This document shows, in pieces, positions 11,895-22,468 of a stretch of 64,000 nucleotides of DNA. This stretch comes from Tupaia tana (taxonomy: Eukaryota > Chordata > Mammalia > Scandentia > Tupaiidae): contig JAKSZU010000013.1 in NCBI GenBank assembly GCA_026018925.1, positions 80,881,791-80,945,790 of the forward strand, read 5' to 3'. Made by a program: the position numbers and the translations under genes. The notes beneath the pieces were generated by a model. That model ran no database searches. It worked only from the letters and a program-made list of their open reading frames with translations, and was not told the DNA's origin. Every line of letters starts with the position of its first letter. The stretch's first letter is position 1.

Positions 11895-12180
11895 GGTTTT
11901 TTTTTGGGGGGGAGAGAGTTTTGTTGTTTGTTTGTTTGTTTTTTGCTATAGGATGTGTGCATTTGCCAGAAAGACAAAGAGAGACAGAGAGAGAAAAATC
12001 ACCCCCCAGGGGGTATGGCCACGCCGCAATCCCTTCTCCTACTTTCTCCTCTCGGGATCTTGGGCACACACACATGCACACTCGCCCAGCATAAGTTTAA
12101 GCCACCGGGTCCGGGGCTCAAACTGTGGTCAACTACATGGGAATCCAACAATATAGCCATTACACCAACTGCTGGTCCCT
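11895..12180 (-). mobile_element. tRNA-SINE
   Basis: Antisense GCTATAGGATGTGTGC, ACCCCCCAGGGGGTATGG, CAAACTGTGGTCAACTACAT and ACACCAACTGCTGGTCCC cover tail to head. The tail side carries a (GTTT)n run at 11925-11945. Confidence 0.92.
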
Positions 12181-12941
12181 CTCCCCATTTTTTTTCTACA
12201 AATGATGTACTAAGGAGTTTTAGTTTTACCCTGAAGACAATGGAGAGATAATGAAGAACAGAAGCAGAAAAGGAACATGGTTATATTTACAGTTTGGAAA
12301 TATCATCCAGAAGAGAAGAGATTGGTGAGAGTTCCTTGCTTCATGATGAGATTTTGCGAAGGCCAATTCTTATTGTCTCTCTACTTCCCAAAAGAAGCCA
12401 TTAAACAACAGAAAAGAAGTGTCAATATGAGCAATTCATTTAGCAGTGTAAAATTTATTTGCACTATCCCTTTCACCAACTCTCACTTTCTACTGGCTCT
12501 GAATCCTAGAGGTGGTAATATTGAAGACACCCACCACTTGAGTTGTGGTTACAATATTTCTAAATGGAGATAAGAAAAGTATTGGAGAGCTCTAGTGAAA
12601 TAAACACTGTGAGCATTATTGACTAGCTAAAACACTAGCCATCCTTAATAAGTGCTCAAGTAATACTGAATCTGAATAGTGACCACTTTAAAGACAATTT
12701 AATGACCTAAAAAAAAATCAGTACTTGAAAGGTGATGAAAAACATTATACTCACTGGAGTGTGATATGGGCCATATTAACAATATACACAAGTATGTCTG
12801 GTGCCCTGAACAGTGCTTGGTACTCAGCAAAAACAGTTGACTAATCTACACTGAGTTTATGAAAGAAGCAAACTCACTCATATAAGTCAGTGTATATTAT
12901 TGGTCATTGGCAAAGTCATGACACATTTTTGCATAGAAAAC
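12181..12941. other. No recognisable feature
   Basis: Unassigned. A 98-codon plus frame at 12277-12573 has no motif or splice context that I can defend. Confidence 0.35.
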
Positions 12942-13222
12942 CATAGAAAAATGTGGGACCAACAGTTGGCAAAATGGCTATATCACTGGACTGCCATGTA
13001 GTCAACCACGGTTCGAGTCCCAGACCTGGTGGCTTAAACTAACGCCAGTCACGTGTGCATGCATGCCCAAGATCCTGAGAGGAGAATGGAGGAGAAGAAA
13101 TTGCGGCATGGCCATCCCCTGGGGCATGATTCTCGCTTTCTGTTTCTCTGTCTCTCTGTCTTTCTGGCAAGCGCACACGCCCTATAGCAAAAACCTCTCC
13201 AAGAAAGGCATAGAAAAATGTG
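12942..13222 (+). mobile_element. tRNA-SINE with perfect 14-bp target-site duplication
   Basis: CATAGAAAAATGTG at 12942-12955 and 13209-13222 brackets the element. Head GGACCAACAGTTGGCAAAAT, box B GGTTCGAGTCC, and end GCCCTATAGCAAAAACCTCT are all recognisable. Confidence 0.95.
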
Positions 13223-13264
13223 TCATGACTTTCCTGGCAACTTAATAAATGTTAAGTACATGCT

Positions 13265-13375
13265 AAATATCAGCTATGTGCTATGATGTGTTCTGAATGA
13301 CAGTACATGTACCTGCTAGGGGATATGGCAGTAAAATAAAGTCTTTGCCTTCAAGAAGCTTCCACTTAAATCAGC
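13265..13375 (-). mobile_element. L2 LINE 3'-end fragment
   Basis: CAGCTATGTGCTATGATGTG, then TCTTTGCCTTCAAGAAGCTT, matches the antisense L2 end. Confidence 0.6.
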
Positions 13376-13445
13376 TTTGACAAATCCCAGAATGTTAAGA
13401 GTCAGAAGTTACCTTATAGATCCTATGTCTCAACCCTCTCTTTAT

Positions 13446-13760
13446 TTAAATGGAGAAATTCAGGGGGCCAGGAGACAGCATTGTAGTTATGTAGCTGGAC
13501 TCACAAATGGCCAACTATGGTTCAAATTCCAGACCCAGTGGCTTAAAACTCACACCAGGCACATGTGTGTGTGTATGCCCAAGATCCCAGGAGGAAGATA
13601 GAGAAGGGATTGTGGTGTGACATACTCTTAGGGAATAATTTCTTGCATTCCCTCTTGCTGTCTGTCTCCCTCTCTCTTTCTCTTTCTAGTAAGCACATGT
13701 GCACTAAGGCAAAAACCTTTAAAATAAAATAAAGTTAAAATTTTTTAAATGAAGAAATTC
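13446..13760 (+). mobile_element. tRNA-SINE, older, in MIR
   Basis: Diverged copy with TTAAATGGAGAAATTC at 13446-13461 repeated with one mismatch at 13745-13760. Head GGGCCAGGAGACAGCATTG, body CCCAAGATCCCAGGAGG, and an AAAATAAAATAAA tail. Confidence 0.92.
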
Positions 13761-13782
13761 TGACCCAAAAAGAAAAAAAGAT

Positions 13783-14019
13783 GGGACCAGCAGTTAACGT
13801 AACGGCTATGTTCCTGGACTCCCACGTAGTTGACCGCGGTTCGAGTCCAAGACCCGGTGGCTTAAACTCATACCGGGTGGCATGTGCGTGCGTGCCCAAG
13901 ATCCCAAGAAGAAAATGGAGGAGAAGGGATTGCGGCGTGGCCGTCCCCCCTGGGGGATGATTTCTCGCTTTCTGTCTCTCTGTCTCTCTGTCCGTCTGGC
14001 TAGAGCGCATGCGCGCTAT

Positions 14020-14073
<54 letters not shown>

Positions 14074-14076
14074 TCA
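13783..14076 (+). mobile_element. tRNA-SINE with 47-A internal tract
   Basis: Young-looking copy with box B GGTTCGAGTCC and a CCCCCCTGGGGG palindrome. The tract between CTATAGC and CTCTTC, normally five A, is 47 A at 14023-14069. Confidence 0.95.
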
Positions 14077-14287
14077 AAAGAAAAAAGAAATTTCCCCCAA
14101 GGTCATCCAACAAGTTAGTAATAACAATGGAATTTAAACTCTGGCCTCCTGACCATAAAATCAGTGCTGATCTGTCTGACTAGGTTTTAGTGGTTTCAGA
14201 ATATTCAATATCAAGACCTCAAGTTATATGCCATAGATCACTGTTTAATCACAGAGATATAATGACCTAGCCCCAATGTAACATCTA

Positions 14288-14505
14288 AAAATAAAGTCAC
14301 ATCCCACAAAATGATATCTCAGTCAACAACAGACTGCATTCATGATGGTGGTCTCATAAGATTACACCATATTGTGAGGTTTATAGTTGGCTATACCACC
14401 TAGATTTGTGTAAGTACACTCTATTATGTCCACACAACAACGAAATCACCTAATGCATCTCTCAGAACATATCCCTGTCATTAAGTGACTCATTACTATA
14501 CTTAA
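14288..14505 (-). mobile_element. MER2-like Tigger MITE, internally deleted
   Basis: GATGGTGGTCTCATAAGATTA, GTTTGTGTAAGTACACTC-type sequence (here GATTTGTGTAAGTACACTC), and CGAAATCACCTAATGC match both ends of the Tigger-derived MER2 family. The central part is missing. Confidence 0.8.
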
Positions 14506-14616
14506 GAATCTCAGGTCTTGGCAAAAGTTTTTGGCTTAGTAGAGTAAATTAATTAGTGTTACTTTAAAGAATCAAACTAAATTAACCAAAGATCTGCATT
14601 ATCAAGAATCTCAAAG

Positions 14617-14758
14617 AGGGTCAGCCAACTATGTGGTAATTAAGACAGCTGGATCCCACATGGTCAACTGCGTGGTTCAAGTCCCAGACCCAGGAGCTTG
14701 AGAAACACACCAGGCACATGTATGTGCATGCCCAAAATTGTGAGAGGAGAATAAAAGT
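14617..14758 (+). mobile_element. tRNA-SINE, 3'-truncated
   Basis: Head and first body part only (GTGGTTCAAGTCCCAGACCC, GCCCAAAATTGTGAGAGG). The polypyrimidine part and A-tail are absent. Confidence 0.82.
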
Positions 14759-14805
14759 GGGCTGCCATTTTGTGTTCTTTTCAAGTAGGTAACCAGAAAA
14801 CAGAA

Positions 14806-14945
14806 AATAAAAAGGGCGTAAGCTTTGAAATCAAACTTAACTTGGAACTCCAGTTCTGCCTGCCTCCTATAGGTGTATGACCAGATAGGAAACTCATACT
14901 TGACAAGCTTCAATTTTCCCAATGAAAACATGAATCTTTGTAGAA
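14806..14945 (+). mobile_element. MIR SINE fragment
   Basis: CTTTGAAATCAAACTTAACT, CTCCAGTTCTGCCTGCCTCC and TCAATTTTCCC follow the MIR consensus. Confidence 0.65.
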
Positions 14946-16194
14946 TTTTTAATGTAGAATACAATAAGGCCTGAAAATGTAGTCATTCCTTATTCCTCTC
15001 CACACCTCCTTCTTTTCACAGCCAATTTTCCTACTTTAAGACTTATCCATGAACTAGAAAATGTTCAAACACTTAGTTTGGTGAAGAATATAGTATAATA
15101 GCCTTGAAAAGTCTAAGGAAAAATGCCCCTAAATTCATAATGTACATAACAGGCCTGGAATATGAATTCTTTTATTTGGTGGAGTGCTCATACTTTTAGT
15201 CTTTGGTCAAGCTGAAATTCCAGAGGGACTACCTTGCCTGATATTTTGGCACTTTCCCTAGTCACAGTTGGAAGCCAGAAGTATGAACATGAGTGAAATG
15301 AATAAAAAATGAAAAACAAAAGTCAATCAAATCCTTTCTTTTCCCTATTTTTCCTTTATTGGAAGAAATGGGATCCGTCTGACTTGAAGTCAAAGCTTGG
15401 GATCAAGTTCTGCAGAACTTTCCCCATCCTCTAACTCAGAAGGGTTTCACATGCCCCATGCTGGCCACATTTTTGAAACCCAGGAGCTCCTTTTCTAGAT
15501 AATGACTTATCAAGACAGTTACTGTTATTATCAGGTCATGTCCTTTGGAAAGCTATATTACATGCACATAGTTCTTGCTGGAGCCAAGAGAAAACAAAGT
15601 TTTTTTGTCTGTTTGTCAATGTCATGTCTTTCAATATTAGTACCAACACTGCAGTATAAGGCAAGCAATCACTTGTTGCAATTAGCATCAAGATTCTGTA
15701 ACATCCCTTGATCAACTTGAATACCAGCAGTTTAGTATCCTTCAAATTTAGCTGACCAGATTAGCCTCTCTTGTCACCCTTCTTTCCCCTAACCCCTCAA
15801 ACCTAAAGGAGTTCACATTTTCTTTTCAGCAGAATCAAAGACAGACATAGTAATGAGTATGGACACACACGAGAATTCAGTAGTGTATGTGTGGTCCAGG
15901 AGGTAAGCTGACAAAACTCTGAACAAGGATACTTGCTCATTCTGTGGAATTCAACAGAGTTCAACATTAACAAGTGGATATTAATAAACCTAAACTTGGG
16001 AAAAGAAAAAAAGAATAGTAACATCTGGATTATCAAGAACAGCAATGAAAGAGAGAGGATTGTAATTTTGTGCTATTTCCGAATTGGGAACCAGGAAACA
16101 GAAAGTATTATAGAAAGAACATGAGCTTAGGAATCAAATTTAGCTTTGAAAGTTAAATTTGATTCTGAAACTAAACCAGATGGAACTTTGGGGA
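14946..16194. other. No recognisable feature
   Basis: Unassigned 1.2 kb, the longest SINE-free stretch in the first 17 kb. Short frames at 15502-16124 show no defensible coding signal. A weak MIR-like piece lies near 16105-16150. Confidence 0.35.
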
Positions 16195-16345
16195 ATAAAG
16201 TGTCTACTGACGACTCTGCTTCTAACTCTCTGTGTACCTTGAGGGAGTCTCTTCCCCACCTGGGCCTTGTTTAGCTGTCTCTAGAAAATGAAGGAACATC
16301 AGAACTGATGATCTCTAGGGGCTCTCCCAGGTCTGATACTCTGAG
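16195..16345 (+). mobile_element. MIR-family fragment
   Basis: GACTCTGCTTCTAACTCTCT, CCCACCTGGGCCTTG and GATGATCTCTAGGGGCTCTC match the MIR/MIR3 type. Confidence 0.65.
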
Positions 16346-17062
16346 TAGATGAAATGAGTTGCCACAACAGGAATTTAGAAGCTGGGCTGCAATGAGAAGT
16401 CCGATGATGTTGAAATACCACTCATGCAAGGATCACTAGAGCTAGTGGACAGGCAGAGAACAGTATACCTGCCTAATTTGCATAATAACCAGAAAAGCGA
16501 ACAGGTGGCAGCATGGGGCCAATCAACAGAATGTTTCATTCGCTATGGCATATGCTAATTTTTTTCCTTGTTCAAAATAGTAATCAGAATGCCTGGATTA
16601 AAGGAGTTCTCTAAATCCAGATATAAAAGGAATGAGAATCCTAGATTAAAATAAATAAATAAATAAATAAATAACCTTTGGAAAAGAAAGATTTTCTTTT
16701 TATTAAAAACCTAAAAAAACAAGAGCAGGAAAAGCCCCTCTAGGAAAAAAACAGAGAGAGAGACAGTTTTGACACTTGCTATGTGCCAAATTCTACCACT
16801 AATAAATGGAAGCCAAGAAGCCCAAGCCAACTCCTAACCCCATAGCTCATACGTAGGAAAAGTCTTCTAGACAGGTACCTAGACCCTAAATTAAAGATCA
16901 GATGGCTACACAGAATGAAAAAGAGGTCATCAATCCCTGTGTGTGCTAGAAGCGACAATGCAGTGAGGGTGACATTCATTGGGGATTAAAAGGGCCATTT
17001 TATCAAACTCTCGTTACAAGTGGAAAAATAAATAACGATGATGCTTTATTTACAAAAGATAA
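16346..17062. other. Unassigned, with (AAAT)n at 16648-16674
   Basis: A 27-base AAAT repeat is the only structured element. Confidence 0.5.
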
Positions 17063-17312
17063 GATCTTGGGACACTGGGACCAGCAGTTGGCGTAATGGC
17101 TATGTCGCTGGACTCTCATGTAGTCAACCATGGTTCAAGTTCCGGACCCAGTGGCTTAAACTCACACCGGGTGCATGTGTGTGAGTGCCCAAGATCCCAA
17201 GAGGAGAATGGAGGAGAAATGACTGCGGCATGGCCATCCCCCCTGGGGGGTGATTTCTCGCTTTCTGTCTCTCTGTCTCTCTCTGTCTTTCTGGCGAGCA
17301 CATGCACCTTAT

Positions 17313-17346
<34 letters not shown>

Positions 17347-17389
17347 CTCCAAAAAAAGAAAGAAAGAAAAAAATGATCTTGGGATACTG
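17063..17389 (+). mobile_element. tRNA-SINE with 28-A internal tract
   Basis: GATCTTGGGACACTG at 17063-17077 recurs with one mismatch at 17375-17389. The head, box B and CCCCCCTGGGGGG palindrome are intact. The internal A5 tract is 28 A at 17316-17343, followed by CCTCTCC and a (GAAA)n tail. Confidence 0.96.
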
Positions 17390-18104
17390 AATTAAACCTT
17401 AGTTCCCTCATCCCTAAGCTAGGAGTAATAATGTCCCTGTTTTCATATAAAGCTTTCAATCTAATGAAGATTTAGGAAGCACCTACTTAAAAGCAGTAAG
17501 TGACTTGGTATGAGACACCATAAACGCCATAATAAGATTCAAGAGAGGAAAGGAGAACACAACATTGAGATTTTACATCCATATCTGAAGTAACAGGCAC
17601 CTAATTAAGGTTATATAATTAAGTACCTGCTATCTTTCTTCAGGGGACCATAATATGCTCCTTATGTAAAACTTTCTCACTTATTCCTAAGCTATCTTTG
17701 GACATAGAAGGAAAAATAGGAAAGGTATTATGGTTCTTAATAAATAGGTTGAGCCTAGTCCAGCTTACAGTTTAGACAGAATAATTCTCTCTACCCAGCC
17801 ATTTTCAGACAGTGTCAGTTCAAACATGATGCTGAAGCTGGAACCACCACTGACCCCCCAGCCTCCAAGATAATCAAACTCAATGGTACCTGCAAATACA
17901 CTGAGTCTTGATGGAACTACACCACTCCCTGGGTGTCAACTGCATGTCAGGCCCAGAGGTAACCTCAGTAGAGCCTGGTGTGTAAAACTTGGCTCCAATG
18001 CTCACCAATCTCAGGGAAGTCAGACTACGTCATCAAGGAAAAATCAATATGAAATGTTCTAGAAACAATTTTCATCTGGGGCAGTTGAAGATGGTGTTAG
18101 AAGA
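17390..18104. other. No recognisable feature
   Basis: Unassigned sequence. Confidence 0.4.
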
Positions 18105-18560
18105 AACCAGGTGCTTGTAGCGAGGGTGATGAGGGGGTAAGAACTTGACAGGCAGAGCCTTTTGAGCAAAGGCTCAGAGGGAAAAAGAGCATGGGAACCT
18201 GTTGGTTTTCCTGCCTGAAAAAATAGAGAGTCGTCTGGAGGCAGGGATTGTGGAGGATGAGACTAGAGATGTAGGCAAGAGCCAAGTCATAAAGGCTGGC
18301 CTGCGTGCCAAAGTAAGGAGCCTGGCCTCTGTCCAATAGCCACAGGGAGCCATTGAGAGCTTCCAGACACAGGAGTGACGTGGTCAGATTCATCTTTAAG
18401 GGCGCTCCCTCTGGGGCACCAGGAAAGCAGGTTGGCAGGGAGAGACCGAAGGCTAAGAGGCAAGTTAGGAGGAGTTTTATTGCTATTTTTGTGTGGAGCA
18501 TCTGTTCTAAAAGGAACAATAGAAGCGTAAGTCATGTGACTTCATAACCTTCCACGTGGG
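18105..18560 (-). mobile_element. L2 LINE, long internal/3' fragment
   Basis: GCAAAGGCTCAGAGGGAAAA, AGCCAAGTCATAAAGGCTGG, CCACAGGGAGCCATTGAGAG and CAGGAGTGACGTGGTCAGA are co-linear with antisense L2 as I recall it. Frames of up to 140 codons on the minus strand are LINE decay, not a gene. Confidence 0.72.
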
Positions 18561-18634
18561 CTACTGTGGGGGCTGGTTAGCATGGGAAGAATAGACAAAT
18601 GTTAGAGAATGAGGACACGATACTGAGTGAAAGT

Positions 18635-18775
18635 AGGGCATGGTAGAATGGTGGGCTTAGAGAGAGAAGACCCAACAAAAATTCCAGCTTTTCAACTTAC
18701 CAGTTGTATGACACTGAGAAACTCAACCTTGCAGAGCCTCAGTTTCCTCACTGTAAAATGGCAATTGTAATGACC
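18635..18775 (+). mobile_element. MIR SINE fragment
   Basis: CAACTTACCAGTTGTATGAC, GCCTCAGTTTCCTCACTGTA and AAATGGCAATTGTAATGACC are a clear MIR core. Confidence 0.85.
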
Positions 18776-19395
18776 ACATGGCCAGTTCTCTGTGGGTCAG
18801 AGATGCATGCAAGGTCCCTGATGGGCTGTCAAGAACAGAACAGGCCCTTGTAAGCTGGAGCCACCATTTTTATAGTGGAAAAGCCTTGTTTTGCCAAGAA
18901 TGCTCTCAGAAATCAGAAAGGATTCATTCACCAGGACAGAGGCTTACTTCTGCTGAGCACCAGTAACCAAAGCAAACAAGAGCAATGGGGACGAACCCAG
19001 AGTTAATACCTACACAGGAGGCTCCAGTGTCGCTTTGATGGAAAGCTAAAACCAGCCTGAGTCAAACAAGCCCATACACACCTATCAGAGCTGCGTGTTC
19101 TCAGCAGCCCTGGGCACATTCCCACGTAACCTAGTTTGACAAGCTGTGCTGGCCCCATGCCCAGCTTCCAATCGGAATCTACTGAAATTATCTGAGAATT
19201 TCTTACTCTCTCTCTCCTTTCTCTCTAGGAGGCCAGTTATGGTGCAGAATGGAGGTATCAATACATATTTTAAGCACATATTCATCACCCTTTATTCTTA
19301 TCTCACTCATAGAGTAAATCACTTCTAGATGGCAACAGTGCCCCCACAGCCCACAGCTCTGAACAGCTTCCTCAGTCAGCACAACTAATTTACCA
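18776..19395. other. No recognisable feature
   Basis: Unassigned sequence. Confidence 0.4.
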
Positions 19396-19695
19396 TCTGG
19401 GAACAGTTCTTTTTTTTTTTTTTTGGAGAGGTTTTTGCTATAGGGCACGTGCGCTCGCCAGACAGACAGAGACAGACAGAGAGACAGAAAGCGAGAAATC
19501 ACCCCCCCAGGAGGCATGGCCATGCCACAATCCCTTCTCCTCCATTCCCCTCTCAGGATCTTGAGCACGCACGCACACATGCCGGCATGAGTTTTAAGCC
19601 ACCAAGTCTGGGACGCGAACCGTGGTCGACTACGTGGGAGTCCAGCGACATAGCCATTACGCTAACTGCTGGTCCCCTGTCTGGGAACAGTTCTT
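19396..19695 (-). mobile_element. Young tRNA-SINE with target-site duplication
   Basis: TCTGGGAACAGTTCT at 19396-19410 repeats at 19680-19694. Near-consensus antisense copy from poly-T, GGAGAGGTTTTTGCTATAGG, to ATTACGCTAACTGCTGGTCC. Confidence 0.96.
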
Positions 19696-20101
19696 GTTCT
19701 TTTGTTTGTTTTTCTTCTTTCTTTTTTATTTATTTACATTTAATCACATATCTTTACAGTGTACAACATTTCTTTTTCCAGCACAAATAACATGCATGTC
19801 AGTGAAGACAAAAATATTACTATAAACATTAGCATCAGCAAATAGCTACTCTTTTTTTTTCTCAGTTAAGCACACTTTCACTTGTTTTTTCCTTCTTTCC
19901 CCCTTCCTTTTTCTTTTTTCTTTTCTTTTTTATTTATATATTTTTATTATTATTCAAACTATGCATCATTTAGATTGTGAAGAGACTTTACTCAGCATGA
20001 TATACATATCAGTCCAGCCCAGTTGAGACCACCATGCACATCTTCATCAATAGATAATAAACCTTATCTGTGTCCCACAAGGCCTTACAGTTCTTGTTCT
20101 T
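19687..20101 (-). mobile_element. 5'-truncated young L1 (3' UTR only)
   Basis: A 15-bp direct repeat ACAGTTCTTGTTCTT at 19687-19701 and 20087-20101 frames a 385-bp insert. Its distal part (CAGTCCAGCCCAGTTGAGAC, then CATCAATAGATAATAAACC) matches the 3' UTR of the L1 at 31.2 kb and the fragment at 29.3 kb. The left duplication overlaps the right duplication of the adjoining SINE. Confidence 0.88.
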
Positions 20102-20574
20102 AAATTAGAATTCACAGTTGCAGATATTCTGGTATTCCCAGCTCAGACAGGACAAAGATTCCTGCTCCACTGACTTGCTTGGAAAGCGAGTGCTCTCGTG
20201 GATAAAGACTGCTCACTTACAGCTGTTGGCTCTCCCTCTCCCTCTTCTGCCTTCTCTTATCCTCTCATTTTCAAATGTTCTGAAAACTTCTCATGTCCCC
20301 TTTCAAACACTGTCTCCTTCCTATTACCACTGCTCATTGTTCAGAGCATCCTCTACCCCTCTTTCTTACCTGGCAGCTACCTCTGAGCCTCTGAGAAGCC
20401 CTTTCTGCCTTCTACACATACCGAAATGTTCTCTGCAAGTCTCTAGCGACCCGTCCGTATCTCAGCATCTCACCCTACTTGACCCTATTTCAGTTTTTTC
20501 CACGTAGCCCTCCCTCTTCTGGAGAGCTGCCCCTGAATCCAGACCCTGGTGGACCCCATACCTTTTTGTCCTCA
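20102..20574. other. Unassigned, possibly further L2
   Basis: CT-rich sequence with a 129-codon plus frame (20118-20507). It lies directly upstream of clear L2, so I read it as probable diverged LINE and not a gene. Confidence 0.35.
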
Positions 20575-20680
20575 ACCATAGTTGTCCCCGTCAAAACTCA
20601 ACTTTTCCACAAAAACCTGCTCATCTGCCTGTGTTTGCTATTTTGGTTGATAGCCTCACCACTATCTTGACCCAAGGTAG

Positions 20681-20994
20681 AAAGCTCAGGCAATTTTTCT
20701 TTTTTTATTTTTTTTGGGGGGGAGAGGTTTTTGCTATAGGGCGCGTGCGCTCGCCAGAAAGACTGAGAGAGACAGAGAGAGACAGAGAGACAGAAAGCCA
20801 GAAATCACCCCCCCCAGGGGGGATGGCCACGCCACAATCCCTTCTCCTCCATTCTCCTCTCGAGATCTTGGGCAAGCACGCACACACACCCAGTTTAAGC
20901 CGCTGGGTCCAGGACTTGAACCACGAACGACTACGTGGGAGTCCAGCAACATAGCCATTACACTAACTGCTGGTCCCAAAGCTCAGGCAATTTT
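20681..20994 (-). mobile_element. tRNA-SINE with perfect 17-bp target-site duplication
   Basis: AAAGCTCAGGCAATTTT at 20681-20697 and 20978-20994 frames a full-length antisense copy with ACCCCCCCCAGGGGGGATGG and ATTACACTAACTGCTGGTCC. Confidence 0.97.
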
Positions 20995-21123
20995 GACTCC
21001 CTTCTATTTTATTCTCATCCTTACTGTCCCAGCCTCTCATCAAAACCTCTCATCCTCTTGCTGGGCTTTTGCCATCACTTCCTAAACAGTCTTCCCACCT
21101 ACTTTTCCTGCCTTTTCAGCCTC

Positions 21124-21396
21124 CTCCTCACTGCCATCTTTTTTTTTTTTTTTTTTTTTTTTTTCTGGAGAGGTTTTTGCTATAGGGTGCATGCGCTCAC
21201 CAGAGAGACAGAGAGACAGAAAGCAAGAAATCACCCTCCAGGGGGAATGGCCACACCGCAATCCCTTCTCCTTCATTCTCCTCTCAGGATCTTGGGCATG
21301 CAAGCACACGCACCGGGACTCAAACCGCAGTCGACTACATGGGAGTTCAGCGACATAGCCATTATGCTAATTGCTGGTCCCCTCACTGCCATCTTT
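21124..21396 (-). mobile_element. tRNA-SINE with 15-bp target-site duplication
   Basis: CTCACTGCCATCTTT at 21124-21138 and 21382-21396. Slightly shorter polypurine part and a shortened segment before box B (GCACCGGGACTCAAACCGCA). Confidence 0.96.
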
Positions 21397-21620
21397 CTAA
21401 AGCAAAGAAAATAATACCTTTCAAATTGAAAATCCTCACTGTTCCACCCCATGCCTACTCTTTAGCATGGCATTCAACACTACTCCAAATTGAAGAAAGG
21501 AGATTTACTTGGTATCTATCTCTCCTACAAGATCATAAATTGTCTAGTGGTTACAACTGTGCATCAGTGGCTGAGCGTCAGCACAACCTGCAGTAGGTGC
21601 TCAATATACACTTGAAGAAA

Positions 21621-22217
21621 TGGTTAAATTTCTAGGCTGTCAAAAACTCCCAAGAGTTTATCCAGCCTTGCTTTCTGAAATCAAAATGCCCTTCTCTGAT
21701 CACTTTAAGATTAAATGTTCTTTCTGCAGAATTATGTAAAATAAATGTAAATATCCCCAAATGTTTAGAAGTGATAATTACCCTATCTAAATTTCCATAC
21801 TATTAATGAAGATATGTATAACTGGTTATTTATCCACATCAAGAAAAAAGTCTCCTTGTTATGAATAGCAAAAATAATTTAATTTCATGAATTTTTAACT
21901 TTGATTTAAATCTGTGTTCTCAGAGTCCAGCACGAAAAATAAGAAATCATGGTATTTAAAATAGAATGGATTTAATAAAACTAACAAGTGATTGTGGGGC
22001 TGAGGAGTTAAGAAGTTTAATAATAAGGCAACCCAGGAAACAGGAAGTGGCTACATAGTCTAAGCTGGAAGGACAAGGGAGAACCAGGGGCTGTCCACCC
22101 AGTGGAAGCTGAGAGCATGGCTATAGCACATGGTGAACCATGAAGCTAATGAGGCTAATCTTCAGGGTTCCTTGCTTTCATGGAACCTTTTTAAGGCCAT
22201 GGATCAATTTCTTTTTT
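21621..22217. other. No recognisable feature
   Basis: Unassigned; the section from about 21950 has the look of an old repeat, but I cannot name it. Confidence 0.35.
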
Positions 22218-22468
22218 CCTTTTTTTATGCCAGAGGACACATATGCAAGAGAGGGATAGAAAGAAGGAATGAGAGAGAAGAAAGCACCCACAATGGGGCC
22301 TGGTCATGCCACAATCCTTTTTCTCTAATACTCCATCCTGTCAGGATCCTGGGCACATGTGCACACCTGATGGATGAGCCAGTGGGGCCAGGACACAAAC
22401 CCCAAACTGGCCATGTGAGATCTGGTTTCCTCTGCAGAGCACTTCACGACTACACTACCAGGCCAGCC
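22218..22468 (-). mobile_element. Old tRNA-SINE subfamily
   Basis: Diverged antisense copy: ATGCCAGAGGACACATATGC, CATGCCACAATCC, GGGCACATGTGCACACCTG, and CACTACCAGGCCAGCCC at the head (compare GGGCTGGCCCC at 61237). Confidence 0.82.

Larger units (their letters stand above)
13376..14190 (-). mobile_element. MIR-family element split by two SINEs
   Basis: Three MIR pieces read in order when the SINEs are removed: 13376-13461, 13745-13782 and 14077-14190 (TGGAGAAATTC, then CCCCCAAGGTCATCCAACAA, then CTGGCCTCCTGACC). Confidence 0.65.
20575..21620 (+). mobile_element. L2 LINE split by two SINEs
   Basis: Pieces at 20575-20697, 20978-21138 and 21382-21480 join co-linearly: GTTTGCTATTTTGGTTGATAG, CTCATCCTTACTGTCCC, GCCATCTTTCTAAAGCAAAG, CTTTAGCATGGCATTCAACA. 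A CAGTAGGTGCTCAATATACA end is seen near 21590. Confidence 0.7.

Noticed and set aside
11754..12180. 132-codon plus-strand frame with a hydrophobic stretch
   Set aside because: Most of it lies over an antisense SINE and its T/G-rich tail.
13783..14076. SINE heads as functional tRNA genes
   Set aside because: Box A and B are present, but the cloverleaf stems do not pair well and the sequence continues into a SINE body.
18097..18519. 140-codon minus-strand frame with hydrophobic start
   Set aside because: It lies within co-linear L2 similarity, so the apparent signal-like start is not meaningful.
20118..20507. 129-codon plus-strand frame
   Set aside because: CT-rich, no splice context, directly joined to L2 sequence.
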